From Arabidopsis thaliana (taxonomy: Eukaryota > Streptophyta > Magnoliopsida > Brassicales > Brassicaceae): 64,000 bases of DNA. Position 1 is the stretch's first letter; every line of letters begins with the position of its first letter. Below the pieces are notes generated by a model, which ran no database searches, was not told the origin of the DNA, and saw nothing but the letters and a program-made list of their open reading frames with translations. Positions 34,701 to 48,145 of the stretch are shown piece by piece. The DNA is taken from NCBI RefSeq assembly GCF_000001735.4, contig NC_003074.8, forward strand, positions 8,122,101-8,186,100. The letters run 5' to 3'. Both the position numbers and the translations under genes were made by a program.

Positions 34701-37509
34701 TTATTTGACAATAAGGTAGGGTCGGTTACAACAATTTCACAAGCTGTGGGGTCTTAATTCCCTTTTCTTATTATCATCCACTCTCTTTTTTTTTCTGGAT
34801 TTGACATTATTTGCACGGGTAGAAAAATAAAATATATCATATTAATGTCACTATAGTATTTATTGTTATGAATATCATATTTTGGTACGTTTCTCTTTTC
34901 TTTTGTTACCAATAGAAAAAGAGAAAGTAATAAACCATGGGTTAGATTAATGTCTATAGAAAACGACTCTCCACCCACTCTTTTAAATAGTTTTGGAGAT
35001 TATCTTATCTTTGTTAATTCACATGAGTTTTGGCTAATGAGACAATCAAGATTTCTGCACTAAAGAGGCAGATATAAATGGTTTTATTATCTTAATATAT
35101 GTTTAAAGCTATTGCACAACCAACTTGTTAGTATATTGTTGCAATTATTATTATGATTATTTTTTGAAACCCCCACATGAACGTTACAATGATTTGTTTA
35201 TATTATAAGGTTATGTCTATGTAGAGAGACAAAGAAAGAGAACATGATAAAGAGGCATCTTTTTATAAGCCAACATTTGATCATTAGACATTTTGAAAGT
35301 GCTTTTCTTCAATGTTGAATTCGAAAACTTACTACATACTCTCTTGTCCGTTTTTCTCCCATCTCTCTTTTAACTTTTGGAATTTACATGTCTTCTTTTA
35401 CCACATTTTGTCAAATTGAGTTTTTCTTTTCTTTAAGCTTTATAGATATAGATGACTAGCTAGGAAGAGTAAAGATGTTGACATGTTAATGTGAGAATGT
35501 TAAGAATCCATCCATAATTTCTTCATTTATACGTATTGATATTAGTTTTGCTCTTTAAATTACGTATAGGTGAATGTTAGATATTTTTTTGTTGTTGTCA
35601 ACGAATATAAGATTTATAAAAAAAAGAGAAAAGAAAAGAGAGACACGGAGGAGATGTGAAGAGAGACTTATCCACTTTGACATAAGACTTGGAATATTAG
35701 GTGACAACATGTGATTCCTCTCCTCACTCTCTTCCTTTTTTTTTTTTTTTTTTTTTTTGCCTTAAAATTCGGTTTTATTATTTATTAAGAGATACAAAAG
35801 AACTACTCGATTTCATCATATTGATTTGGTCGCACTTGCATTATAAATTTATAATCTTCAAAAAAAAAAATCTTCATCGGTTCTATTTTCCCTTGATATC
35901 TATTATTACAAGATGATGTGCCATAATAAATATTATTTTCTAAAAATACCAAATAATTTATATCAATAGTGTTCAATCCAGAGTTTGATTCAATTTGGGT
36001 TTGATTTTTATGTATCTTAAGATTTTTGTTTTATATCTAGTAGTAAAAAGTGGAATATAATCTAATATGGATGATTTGTTATCGCTTTTGACTTCGCTTC
36101 GTATTTGAGTTTAGATGTTAGACAATTTTTAAATAAGTTAAAATTTTCATTTTTTTTTAATAGATACAAATAATATATCCAGCTAGATCGTTAAGATATA
36201 GTTAGACTTTTGGATATAATATTCAGTTAGGTTTGTATTATATCAGATCGGTTTGTCTTAATTGAACACCCCTAATTGTCATTTCTATTCAAAGAAAATA
36301 TTTCTATACTAGATTAAGAAATTAAAATTTGAGTTTATATAAGCAAGTTCTATTGATTTTAAATAAATATATTTATGCTTCTTGTTTGCATATTGTTTAT
36401 TTAAATTAAATTGATATATTTAAAGTATCAGCTATATTTGTTTTTGATAAATAGTATTAAATAAATTAGGAATATATGTATTAAATTGTAGATAGTTAAT
36501 TTTTGTACACATTGATAGTGAGATATCAATTTTTCTTAAGATACAATAATTTCAAGTTATTACATGTTGACAACTAAAGAAAAAAAAATTCTAAATATTT
36601 TTGTCTTATTTGAGAAAGAAGTAGCCGAGCCTAAAACCACAACATCGATCAAAATGCTATAAATTGATTAGTCATCCACAGCAAGTCTCTAGATATAGAT
36701 ATACTAACCCAAAATAAATAAGTTCCTTATAGGCAACTTTTAAGTAACGAAACCAAGCTATTCAAACTACTAGAATTTGTCTTTTCAAAAGCTTGAATTC
36801 TAGATTTTAATACATGTTGAAACTATCATAATATCTTGGTCAACTATAAAACCAAGAAAGGTTTCATCATTTAAAGATATCATGAACATAGTAATTTTTT
36901 TAAACCTTTGTGTTTTTTTTGTTAAACACTTAAAACTTAATCGAAGTTAGATTATGTTTTCTTATATGGAAAAGTTGTTATTGAAGTCTTTACAAAAAAA
37001 AAAAAATATGTGTACAATATGATCATTGTTTGAAAACAATATTAAGTGGGTTGGGTACAAACTAAGTAAAAGAACTTCACCCCTTGTCGGGTTTATAGAT
37101 AAACTATGGACAACTTATGAATATATTTAATACACCATTCTGAATTATTACCTGTTAAGATCATAATGATTTACATAAATCCAAAACCAAAGTTATTAAA
37201 CATATATACCAAGAGAATCCAAAATGCATGAGGAGGCAACATAAAATCTCAATTCTCAGACTTTTAATGGATTCTCTTATTGAGTAGATCTTTAAACCAA
37301 ACTTAACTATCAGATTCAAAATATCAGACAGCTTGCAAACTATTATTAGTATGAACAAAAATGTATTTTGAAAACGAGACAAATAAATGAACAAGCAACA
37401 TTGAAGCTTCATTAACTTCTCTAATCTATAAAACTGTGTTTATCTGTTCTAGAAGCAAAAGCACTGACAGCTAGGAAGAGTGTGATGACACTCTCACCTT
37501 AATGGTACT
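31782..37509. other. AT-rich spacer, no gene recognised
   Basis: About 5.7 kb. A more GC-balanced island at about 32280-32380 has a short frame (SDDSIEKREKLVGSR then stop) that looks like the end of something but was not identified. A 22-nt poly-T run lies at about 35737-35758. Other short ORFs are AT-biased with no domain. Confidence 0.45.
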
Positions 37510-38135
37510 CAGAGGTTTATTCATTAGAAACCTATTTACAGAAACTGAAAATATATCGTATAATACTATTTAATACACACATATTGATTGTTTAGAATTA
37601 GTATAGGATAATTAAAGCTACAAAAAAATGTAGTCAGTATTCTTTACTAGGAATCAAAAAAAAAATCTCGTAGTTGTAGGTGCACTTTTAATTTGGTTCT
37701 TATTCATTTATGAAGAAATTAAATATAAAGTTCCTTTTTATGCTCACCTATAAAAATAGGTTTATTTATTTATAATTTTCCCAACTTGTATTGTACCAGA
37801 GAGGTATAGAACCAAAGCCCAATTCGAAGCAATTTAAAGTCCACTCTACTATTATCTTGTAACTTTTTATACGTAAATGAAGATACTATCATCTAGTTTG
37901 TCATCAGAGGCTATCCATTAGATACCAATTACAAAAACTGAAATTTCAAACTCTACGTAAATATTTTAATATAGGACAATAAAAGCTTGAAAAATTGTAG
38001 TTGTAGCCTTGTAGGTGTACATTAATTTTGGTTCATATATTATAGTTCTCAAAACAATTTAAAACTATCATCTTTCTTCACTTATAATTTCTCCAACATG
38101 TTGTACCAAAGTGAGCACAAGCCCAATTCGAAGCC
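37510..38135. repeat. Diverged tandem duplication of the EFL1-like gene 3' flank
   Basis: Copy 1 (37510-37831) and copy 2 (37905-38135) match in order: CAGAGG..T.TTCATTAGA, ACAGAAACTGAAA-like, GTAGTTGTAG..GTGCAC-like, TTGTACCA and the identical 16-mer AAGCCCAATTCGAAGC. Copy 2 lies directly behind the stop codon of the gene at 38169. Confidence 0.8.
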
Positions 38136-38168
38136 CAATCAAAAAGGAAGACACGTGAAAATATAAAC

Positions 38169-41100
38169 TCAAACTTTACGAGCCAAGGTTCTTTGTTTAG
38201 TGGCGTATTGAACCACTTTCTCCTCAACGTGTAATCCTTTCCTACGTCGTACGGCGTTGATGAGTTTCCTCGCGGTGTTTGGAAGCACGCTTGCTCCGTC
38301 ACCAAACTCCTCGATCTCTTCTTCGGTTTTGGGAACAAAGAAGGGGTCTTCCTCGAGCATTTCCCAATGGCTCAGAACCATCAGAGCACTCGCGCCACCA
38401 GACGTTCCTTTTCTCAGCTCGTCTGCAAACCCGAAGCTTTCTGAAACTGGAACATACGCGTGGACTGTGAATAAAGACGACCCTTCTTGCATTTCTTCCT
38501 TGAGTATTCTAGCTCGTCTTCTGCTTAGAACAGCGTACATTGGACCAAGATACTCAGGTGCAGTGTTCAGTTCGCAGAAGTACATTGCTTCGACGATACG
38601 TGGATTTGTCTGGAGCACGGCGGCTCTACATGCGTCTTTGACAGCTGTCATGACTTGTCCTGTGAAAATGCCAAAGTTTTCGGGTTTATCTGTTTCAACA
38701 TCTTCTGCGGGAGCGAGATGAGATTCAATGGTGAAAGCTAATCCCCACATTGGTTCATCACAAAGAGGTCCTGATGCTGTCGCTAGCTGAAAACCCGAGA
38801 CGATGCTGCTCTCGAGGGTCAGTGCTTCACTGTACAATGCTGTTTCAGATACTTCTGCAGGTGTCTCAGTAGAATCTTCTGTGAAGCCAAGTCTCTGAGA
38901 GACATGAGGAGAGCCTCTTACAAGCATTGATCCATCCTCGGCGATTCTTTTACCATCTGGAGCGAATAGTATGTTTGGACCTTTTTCTCTTGGACCAAGC
39001 GCCCAAATTCTCTTGAGCAGTTTCGACCATTCGGTTTTACATTTTTCGCGATCCTTTTCGGTTTCAGAACTTGATGAAACGCCAGCTTCAACTAACTGTT
39101 TCTTCAATTCTTCGATGGGATCCACATTCTCCCCGAGGCTTGGCTTTTGGGATTCTAGAATCTTAACGCTATGACTGCCTTTACCTCCAATTATGTCACC
39201 AAGTAATTCAGTGTTCTCATCAAGCAGCTTGGTTAGAGCGTGTGGTAGTTTCATGACATGTACTCTGATAATGCATCTGCCATTTGGAGTTCTCTTCTCG
39301 ATGTAATCCGAAGAATTCAAGCTTAGAGATCTCAAACTTTCCAAAAGATTAGATCCATCACCTTCAATGGTCTCCCTGTAGGACACGAGAGGTGGAGAGA
39401 CTTCTAGGTTCACTTTTGCAAATCTCTCTTTTAAATCCTTAACGCATCTTTCAAGATGAACCTCTCCAGCAGCAGCAAGTACATGTTCTCCTCTAGCAGA
39501 CACTGTAATCTCCACAAATGGATCTGCTCGGTTTAGAAGTCTTAGACCTTTCATCAGAGCACTCATATCTGCAGGATCCGATGGTTCAATCGCAACTCTA
39601 AGAGTGGGAGACACCTGAAACTCCATGCTGGCTAAGGGCCAACAGTTTCTAGTAGATGAGAGTGTTGCGCTTTTTGATATATATGGTCCAAGCCCTCTTA
39701 TGGCCACTACATTTCCGGCTTTCACCTCTGTTACTGGTGTTAAACCTTGCCCCATCATAAGATATAGGGAATGCAGTTCTGCTTCCTGAATGTACTTGTG
39801 AGACGATTCCCCCTTGAGGGGATCATATAGGGCGGTAATTACAAAGACTCTTTGCCCAGCCCGAAGTACCCCGCTAAAGATCCTAGCAAATGCAAGGAAG
39901 CACTCATCTGACTCGCTTTTACTGTCATCATCATTTAAACCGTTCATCCTCTCTCTGTGATTTCCATCTTGAGGAATCATTTTCATTGGAATAGCAAACA
40001 TTTTCGACACAAACACAACACAAGGACTGTCACTGCTAGAATCACAAGCCTCGATTGATTTTCTAACAAGCTCTGCTTCTGCCAGGACACTTGAATCAAC
40101 ATCATCACCACCAATAATTTTCCTTTCTGGAACCAAGCGTGGGATTCTATATGCCTGTGCTGCAATGGGGTCTGGCAGATGTTTCACAGCCATAGACAAG
40201 ACTGCATCAGACAGAGGAAGCCAACGGCTCATCACCGATTGAAGCACGTTTTTTGGATCCTTGTTCTGAAGTTCGCGTGGTGGAATAGACAAATTGAAAG
40301 ATTTGATAACTTTCTCAAGAACGGCTTTATCCCCACCAGGATCTAGTGCAGCTTCATAAACCTGCCACAAAGGCTCAAGCACAAACTGCACAAACATTGG
40401 TTTCGCCTTGCTTCCAGCACTTAAATTCTTCTTCCCTACTATCATCTTAGTCTTAGGAATATAATAACGAGGACCCCATAACGATTTCTGCAACGCAGTC
40501 GCACTAGCTCCAAGCTTGGAGGCATAAAAATTAGCAAACTCCGCAATCCCAAAACCCCACCCGTCTAAAGCACACACGAATACTACATTACCTTTCTGAG
40601 GCTGAAAAGTAACTTCTTCATCATCCTCCAACAACTCAAGACTCTCAGCAGACAACTCCCCTGAAGGACTAGCAAGTATAGAATCAACATCCGACAAATA
40701 CTTCTCTGACTTATACGCACTCACAATCCCGTTAACCTCATGAACAATCCTAATCAAACGAGTATACGCCTCCATAGGACTCAACCTCAACTCAAAAATC
40801 AACCTATCAATCTTATTAAGCACCAAACAAGGAGTCAACTTCTCTATCCAAGCTTGACGCAACACAGCATGCGTTTGAATATGAACTCCCTCAACAGCAT
40901 CAACCAAAACCAACGCACCGTCACTTAACCGAGCAGCTGTTGAGACTTCACTACAGAAATCCATATGACCAGGAGAATCAATCAGGTTCAAAGAATAGTC
41001 TTTATATTTAAGAGAAATCGAAGAGCTCTTCATCGTGATTGCACGTCTCTGTTCTTCATCTAGATAGTCCATGAACCTAAGCTTCCCGGCAAGTCTCGGG

Positions 41101-41216
41101 TGAAGAACACCGCCACCGGAAGAAGCAATTAGGTGATCGGCGAGAGTCGTCTTACCGTGGTCTACATGTGCTAGTATACATATGTTCCTAACTTTCCTAC
41201 CTTCAGATTCATCCAT
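38169..41216 (-). CDS. EFL1/Ria1-like ribosome-maturation GTPase
   Basis: One uninterrupted exon of 1,015 residues, by recall At3g22980. It has the EF-2 layout: G1 AHVDHGKT 16-23, switch I region RRAITMKSS 57-65, G3 DSPGH 80-84, G4 NKID 134-137, then domain II, the EF-G III/V domains (EVHLERCVKDLKERF, SESFGFADELRKGTSG) and a basic end. The sequence resembles yeast Efl1/Ria1 rather than EF-2: a long insert follows the G domain (acidic ELLEDDEEV) and there is no diphthamide tip as in EF-2. Efl1 works with SBDS to release eIF6/Tif6 from new 60S subunits in the cytosol. The function here is inferred from homology. The gene diverges from LFR across about 700 bp. Confidence 0.93.
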   Translation of the reverse strand: MDESEGRKVRNICILAHVDHGKTTLADHLIASSGGGVLHPRLAGKLRFMDYLDEEQRRAITMKSSSISLKYKDYSLNLIDSPGHMDFCSEVSTAARLSDGALVLVDAVEGVHIQTHAVLRQAWIEKLTPCLVLNKIDRLIFELRLSPMEAYTRLIRIVHEVNGIVSAYKSEKYLSDVDSILASPSGELSAESLELLEDDEEVTFQPQKGNVVFVCALDGWGFGIAEFANFYASKLGASATALQKSLWGPRYYIPKTKMIVGKKNLSAGSKAKPMFVQFVLEPLWQVYEAALDPGGDKAVLEKVIKSFNLSIPPRELQNKDPKNVLQSVMSRWLPLSDAVLSMAVKHLPDPIAAQAYRIPRLVPERKIIGGDDVDSSVLAEAELVRKSIEACDSSSDSPCVVFVSKMFAIPMKMIPQDGNHRERMNGLNDDDSKSESDECFLAFARIFSGVLRAGQRVFVITALYDPLKGESSHKYIQEAELHSLYLMMGQGLTPVTEVKAGNVVAIRGLGPYISKSATLSSTRNCWPLASMEFQVSPTLRVAIEPSDPADMSALMKGLRLLNRADPFVEITVSARGEHVLAAAGEVHLERCVKDLKERFAKVNLEVSPPLVSYRETIEGDGSNLLESLRSLSLNSSDYIEKRTPNGRCIIRVHVMKLPHALTKLLDENTELLGDIIGGKGSHSVKILESQKPSLGENVDPIEELKKQLVEAGVSSSSETEKDREKCKTEWSKLLKRIWALGPREKGPNILFAPDGKRIAEDGSMLVRGSPHVSQRLGFTEDSTETPAEVSETALYSEALTLESSIVSGFQLATASGPLCDEPMWGLAFTIESHLAPAEDVETDKPENFGIFTGQVMTAVKDACRAAVLQTNPRIVEAMYFCELNTAPEYLGPMYAVLSRRRARILKEEMQEGSSLFTVHAYVPVSESFGFADELRKGTSGGASALMVLSHWEMLEEDPFFVPKTEEEIEEFGDGASVLPNTARKLINAVRRRKGLHVEEKVVQYATKQRTLARKV

Positions 41217-41914
41217 CTCTTCAATTTACAAAACACACAGCTACCTGCAGATTCAATATATACAAGGATTACATTATCAGAATCGATGCGATTCAAATTA
41301 GTAGAGAAAACTTCAACAAAACATAATCCAAATCCTAAAACCTTGTGTGAGAGCTCACGAATTTTTGAATCGAATCCACAGAGTTGTGCACGTCTCGTAA
41401 GAATCAAAGAGAGATAAAAACGAGAGAGATGCTCTTTGAAGATTCCATAATATTTTAAAAAGTTCGATTCAAAAATTGAGTGATATGTAAAAAAATCACC
41501 TTAATCAGTTGATGGAGCTCAGACGTTTGAAGAAGAATGGTGCGAAACTTGCTTCGGCGGCGAAACAACGGCGGCGCAGGGTTTGGCGATTTCCCTCTGC
41601 AAGTTTGTCTGTATAAACATATACAAGAAGACGTGAACGTTTTTGATTTTAATTAAACCGGAACCCTGTAAACCAGAGAGACGGTTTAGTGCTCTCTTTT
41701 AACAATTTTAATTATAGTCTCGGACTCTTCAACCGGAATAAACCGGTCTAAAACGTTTTTAATTTCAATTGTACCGAAACCCTCTGACTCACAAAAAGTG
41801 TTTAGTGCTCTTTAAACAATTTTAATTTTTAAATCGTCTTGGGACTTTTAAACCGGAATAAATCTTTCGGGTCAAAATTTCCGAACCCTAACTTTAGCCC
41901 CAAATTAGAGAGAG
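41217..41914. promoter_or_regulatory. Divergent promoter region of the EFL1-like gene and LFR
   Basis: Two genes are read outward from this 698 bp region. The left part must hold the EFL1-like leader. Near 41883 an AACCCTAA telo-box-like motif sits 30 nt before the LFR ATG, common in genes of growing cells. Two related stretches, AACCGGAA-CCCT and AACCGGAATAAA, recur at about 41655-41860. Confidence 0.5.
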
Positions 41915-44045
41915 ATGCAGAAACGGGAGCTTGGGAAATCCGGCGGTAATTCCGGTGGATCTTCGGGTCCACCAGCGAAGAGAGGCCGTCCCTTCGGTAG
42001 TACAAGTGCTAACTCAGCTGCTGCTGCTGCAGCGGCGGCAGCAGCGGACGCGATGTCACCGTCAGCTTTACTTGGTCCTTCTCTTCTAGTTCACAATTCC
42101 TTCGTCGGTAAGCTCGCAATGACCACTCTATAATTCCTCTCTGTTTTCTTCTTGTGAACGAGTTTTTAATCGGTAATTTTCATTGGGATCATTGGAATTT
42201 ATAGAGCAGAACAATAGAAGAATAGTTCTTGCGTTGCAGAGTGGTTTGAAGAGTGAGGTGACATGGGCATTGAACACACTTACGTTGCTTTCCTTCAAGG
42301 AAAAAGAAGATATTCGAAGAGATGTCATGCCTCTTGCTAAGATAGCTGGCTTGCTTGATGCCCTTCTCTTAATTGTGAGTTTATTTAATTGTTTAGGTGT
42401 TGGGATTGTGTTTTCCTCTCTGTTCTTTGAACCAACATGATGCTAAAACTTTGGCAGATAGATGATTGGCGTGACATAGCTCTCCCAAAGGACCTGACAA
42501 GAGGAACTAGAGTTAGAACTTTAGGTACAAATGCTTCAGTTACGGGATTTGGCAATGAGTATGATGCTCTAGCCTCTATTCAACCCCCTGGGTGAGCTAA
42601 TTTCGATACTGCTTTGATTACAGTTTTAAATGATTGTTGCTTATATTTAGAATTAGAACCTAAGTGTTGTTAATATTTGGCCTAGCAGATCCGGGATTGG
42701 TTCTTCTGCTGCTGAGGCATTAGGAAAAAAGAGCACTGGTAAACATCAGTCATCTCAGTGGTGGATGGAAGAGGATGGTTTGTTTAATCTAGACGATGAA
42801 GGGAGATCAGAGAAACAAATGTGTGCTATTGCTGCATCGAACGTTATCCGCAACTTCTCCTTCATGCCTGATAATGAAGTTGTAATGGCTCAGCATCGCC
42901 ATTGCTTAGAAACTGTTTTCCAGTGCATACACGATCATATGACCGGTAAGGAAGAATACTAATGTTTTGATACATACAATCCCAACCTTTTTGTTTCTTT
43001 TACTAGTTATAATTCCTTACATTTGCTTCTGATAGATTCTTATTTCTTATTGGTTTGAATTGGCTTGAATGTATTCTCTCTGTTTCCTTATTTGCTTGAT
43101 ACTTGATTGGGAACTATGGTCTTAAGACAATCTTTTGTTAACAGAGGATGAAGAGCTGGTCACAAACTCGCTAGAGACAATTGTAAACCTAGCGCATTTG
43201 ATGGATCTTCGAATTTTCAGCTCGCTTAAGCAGTCATACATCAACATAAAGTGAGAAGTTGTATCTCCCTGCATTCTTAGTTACACAATCCATAACTTGT
43301 TTCAAATACCAATGTGAATCATTCATTACTCTTGTGCATATAGTGAAAAGAAAGCTGTTCAAGCTGTGGTCGGAATCCTCAATTCTTCTGTCAAAGCTTG
43401 GAATTGTGCTGCTGCTGAGTTGCTAGGGCGTTTGATAATCAATCCGGACAATGAACCTTTCATTAGTCCTTTAATTCCGCAGGTTTGTTAACTTCTATAA
43501 TCTTCATATGGTTTCTGGCTACTTACTCGTTTTAACTAGTATTTAAACCCAACAATGGACCTATCCCTTGCAGATACACAAGCGACTAATCGATCTTTTG
43601 AGCATACAAGCCGTTGATGCACAAGCTGCAGCTGTTGGAGCACTCTACAATCTCGTGGAAGTTAACATGGATTGCAGATTAAAGCTAGCAAGTGAGAGAT
43701 GGTAAACAAAAACTATACTCCCTCTCTATCGAATACAATCAAACTGTTTTTAGATCGCAACAATGACACACCATTATGATCTTTTTCAGGGCGGTTGATA
43801 GGTTGCTGAAAGTGATAAAGACTCCGCATCCGGTTCCAGAAGTATGTAGGAAAGCTGCAATGATCCTTGAGAACCTTGTCTCGGAGCCTCAAAACAGAGG
43901 ATTGCTACTCGCGTATGAGAATGCTTTCGCTGAGCTGCTTTTTCAAGAGGGTAAGTATTCTGATTCATTTGCTAGGATTTTGTATGAACTCACTGCTAGA
44001 TCTAATAGCAGAGTTGCTTCAGCTAGAGGAATCTGGGGCATGTAA
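41915..44045 (+). CDS. LFR: LFR, armadillo-repeat-type chromatin factor
   Basis: Eight exons (41915-42107, 42205-42374, 42458-42591, 42689-42945, 43145-43250, 43344-43482, 43574-43701, 43790-44045) join to 460 residues, matching LFR (LEAF AND FLOWER RELATED, At3g22990). The N-terminus has a basic PPAKRGRPFG nuclear-type motif and an Ala10 run. The body is made of ARM-like helical units (ALQSGLKSEVTWALNTLTLL, LLDLLSIQAVDAQAAAVGAL, VCRKAAMILENLV). An ARID2/BAF200-like similarity is known for this protein, which acts with SWI/SNF remodelling complexes in leaf and flower development. It ends SARGIWGM. The leader is short and the telo-box is in place. Confidence 0.95.
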
Positions 44046-45993
44046 AAGTCTTCTCTAGATTAGTGGGTTTGATTAATTGATTGTGTTGTAAACTTTAATC
44101 ATTTGCTATGTATTAAAAAAGCAGTGTTGTTGAACAAAAAGTAGATGGATTCTTCTCTCGCATAGCTTCGACATGTGTTTTGTTTGATCTTTACTAAAAA
44201 CAAATTTGAGATATTTTGTGATTCAAATTGAAAATAAAATAACCCAAATAATCACGTTTTGACGTTAGAATAGTGTATTGGTTAATCATATTCATATACT
44301 ATACAATAAACTAACAAGAATTAAGTCACACATAATACAGTGTTTTGTCTTTACATTTTTTGTTATTATTACTCTTTCTTCAAAATCAATGTGTCTTTTC
44401 TTGTAGACGAGGAGACGTTTTCTCTTGTTATACATTTTTATTTGGATTCGGTTCGTATAGTAGAACATAATTATATTTTGAACAACCATAACCATTAACC
44501 ACCTAATTAACCCATAAATTGTGACCAACAACTTTCTACAACGCGAACTAGAGCATTTCTACAAACGTTAATTGCGTATTCCACATATATTTTGCTAAAC
44601 TTGAATTTCGTGAAGATTTTAGTAACCTTCTTCTTTGGTATATTATGGAGTTGAAAGAATATATAACCGTTGCTTTAAACACACATACCTGTATTTCGAG
44701 ACAACTCATCTCAAAACTAAACTCTAAAATCAAGTTATTGCAATCTTTCTTTCTTTATGTTCATACAAGATAGTGGTTAACTGATTCACACACTAAACAT
44801 TTGGTAGAAAAATATCAGAACAATAAGAAGAATATATTTGGAAAATGGTTTGATTGGTGATATAAAATTAGTTAGTGGTTAAAGATGAATGTATAGATAG
44901 AAGTGATAAGAGATGGCTTTGAATCTTTCTTTTTGTTTCTGCTAATTTGATGGATATTCAAGCGGTATATTTTGTATCGATCAAATTCTTTATGCTATTG
45001 AGATATCTTTAACTTGGAGCGCATTATTGAAACTTTCTTGTATATAATGATTTTTTTACCTTGTTGTATAATATATGTTCATTATATAGTATGAGTAAAG
45101 TTGAAGGAGGGAGATTTTATTTAACATGTCTATTAAGAAAACAACATTTGGTGGTTGGGGAAGAAACCAAATCTAATTTTCTAATTGTAGTGCTACTTGA
45201 AGAGGGTCCCAAGTCCCAACTTTACTAATCAAATTGCACCTCTTCATTGGTCCAAGTGTGGAGCCTCTAGTGATGTCACGCGTCGAGAAAATAATTGCAT
45301 AGTTTTCAAGTTATAATAACATGTACTAATACTATAGTCTAAAAATAAATAATATGTGGGTAGAAAGAGACCATTATATGTGGTCCATTGATGCTCTTCT
45401 TTTGGCTCGTATTAGTCGCACTCCTGTCGACCACCAAGTGGACCTCTCGCTTCTGTTTGATTTGTGCGGTTGTGTGTATAACCAAACAGAAATTTGAAGC
45501 AAGTCTTATTCAATAAGTCGTATAATTGATATGAGACTTATGATACACACGTGTCTTGTTTTAATCTATGTTTCATTATTGGCTAAAACACTAGTCCAAC
45601 GGTAAATTAGTACTTAGCGTCTAGATTACATTAAGGAGATCAGTATTTTTGTCGTTCCTCATAATCAAAATAACATAAATTGTTTTTCCAACTATTACAA
45701 GTTTTCTATACGATGACTTGCGTACCAAGAGTAGTTTATCAATTGTAGTAGGTCAGAAAGTTAAGCTTGAATAGTTTTTTATTCATAATTGTATCTTATT
45801 AAAGATGCCAAATATATTTATTTGACTATGTATTTTGATGTGTATTTTTCTAATTTTGATTAGAAAATATATAAAAATTATGTATCTACTTTCGGAAATA
45901 CAATCGAGGTGACTCATACATGGTTTTAATGCAATAGTCAGCTTATTAAGCGAGTTTGGTCCCTTCGTATAACTTATTGCACTTAATTATATA

Positions 45994-46020
45994 TTGTTGT
46001 TGTTGTTGTTGTTGTTGTTT
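45994..46020. repeat. (TTG)n microsatellite, noncoding
   Basis: About nine TTG units outside any gene. It is the same unit as the CML11 coding repeat but unrelated to it. Confidence 0.9.
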
Positions 46021-48084
46021 TTTTACCAAAAAATAAAATAAAAAATTATATATTGTTGCTTCTCGTAGAAACTAGTAGAAAGCAAAGACCAAAGTGCCAT
46101 GATAACGAAATGATTCATAGTCTGTAACATTCTATTTTGACGATACTCGTTCTAAGGAATAAATGAATTTAATTGCATAGCGATGTTTAACGAATATATA
46201 ATTGTAAAGGAAAAACTAAAAAAGACAAAAATTATTACGAAAACTACTCTTATTGGTGGTGGAGCATACATCCCCCACAGCATCATGCAAGACAACGTAG
46301 CTTTCAAAACTTCATACATCGATTTCAAGTATATGTTTTTTCTTTTGTAGATAATTAAATAACAAAGTTGGTGACTCCTATATAGAGAGAAATAATTAAC
46401 AAGCTTTTAGTTTCAGATGTTATGCTAATATGCTAATGCGAATTACCAGATAACTTACTGAAGATATTACAAAAGTGTATTTGGTTCCATTTTTAATCAT
46501 ATACGTATTATGTAGCAAGTTATTCAATTATTTAGAATTTTTATGGTTTAAGCAAGTAAAATTCCAGTAGTCGGGTCCCATTATGGGAGACTTGAGCTCT
46601 CATGCTCACAACATCACCAAAAATGGGAATTCTCAAAAAGAATAAACATCAGCAAAAATGGCATAGCCACTTGGCAAAAGATTATTACAAACTAAAAATT
46701 ATCTATTTAGCATGCAATGTTTATTCTATTTCTTTTTCTTATTTCAAAATTTGCAGCATTATGATTCACAGATCTAGAATAGAATTGGCCACTTCACAAA
46801 GTAATTCCAATTATGAATTAGAAAATCTTATTCATTTCTCTAATATTAAAAAGATTTTGTTAAAAATATATAGGACTCTGCTTTCTTTACCAAATATTTT
46901 GTGTATATAATGTATTAATCGAAACACATGGCAAACATACAGGTAGAGCTAATAATATAATCATGTAATATAATATTACTATATCGCTTAGATCTATAAT
47001 TGGTGGTTCCTTGTTATTTCCGAATATTGTTATTTATATCATGGTGTCGTTTTCATTTTGGGGGTCAAAATCATGTCGTCTTCCACTCGATAATGGATCT
47101 CGGAAAATTATTTCTATGAATACTATTTTGGTACTTATTTATATCTTTCGTTTCGGTTTTACCACATCTCTAACATGAAAATAGTTAATTCTTTGACAAA
47201 AAAAAATTTTGGTTAATTTAGGGACTGCGAAAAGAGCACGTACCAAAATGTTTTAGATTACAAAAATGGTTGAATTTATGGCCACTATTGAAAAAAATAA
47301 TTAAAATTCCACAAATCAAGATTTTACGTGAACATTTTGGTTAGGATGTATTAACATACATGTGTACGAAAACCATTTTTAGTCATTTTCAGAAAAATTA
47401 TGCGTTACGAAATAACTTTATATATCCAATGTAAGAAAATAAAATAAATTTGCCTAACTTGTCCTGTGAATGAATCATTTCAAATGATAATAAAATCCAT
47501 TTGTTTAATGATGATAATTTATATATCCAATGTACCAATTCATTCATGCGTTACGTTTCACCTTCTTCCACCTTATTTTGATTGCAGATAGAACACCTCT
47601 AAACCACATAAAACATATACACACAAAGACTCGACACATAATCGAAATTTTATATAACGAAAAAAAATGTAGAGCTTTAATTTATTATTGAATTTCAAGT
47701 TATCGTATGTCTCACGTAATTCGACATATAATTCCATGGGGAGAAATAAGTTTATCACGTCTCTTTGAAAGTTCAATGGTCGTATCGTTTATCTTTTTGT
47801 CCCAATAAGCTATCTAACTAATCTAAGTGAATTAAGTCTACTTAAGACAACTCCTACTTAGTTCTCCCCAATTTCTTCAATTAATTAATTTTCCTAATCA
47901 CATTTCCAACAATTTATGCATGCGTATAAAATACAATTATATATTAATATGTACTAATACAAAATTTTATGATCTAGAACATGTATAAGTTTTCTTTTTT
48001 TTTTAGAATATCTAAAAGTTTAAACCCAAAAACTCAAAAACTTTACGTTTTTTAGAGACAGAATCTATACTAAATTAAATTTAT

Positions 48085-48145
48085 TTCTCTAATAGACGTC
48101 GAACTCATTATCTCTATATTTGAAAGATTTACCACTGAATCAACA
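48085..48145 (-). mobile_element. Degenerate tRNA-derived SINE-like element
   Basis: On the minus strand TGATTCAGTGG (48132-48142) resembles box A and GTTCGACGTC (48095-48104) resembles box B, about 38 nt apart. Each has one or so mismatches to the RNA polymerase III consensus. No target duplication was found. Confidence 0.4.

Noticed and set aside
46602-46910. 102-codon ORF in the LFR-CIPK7 spacer
   Set aside because: AT-biased composition (Ile, Lys, Asn, Ser rich), no domain, no promoter or splice context; chance length is plausible at this AT content.
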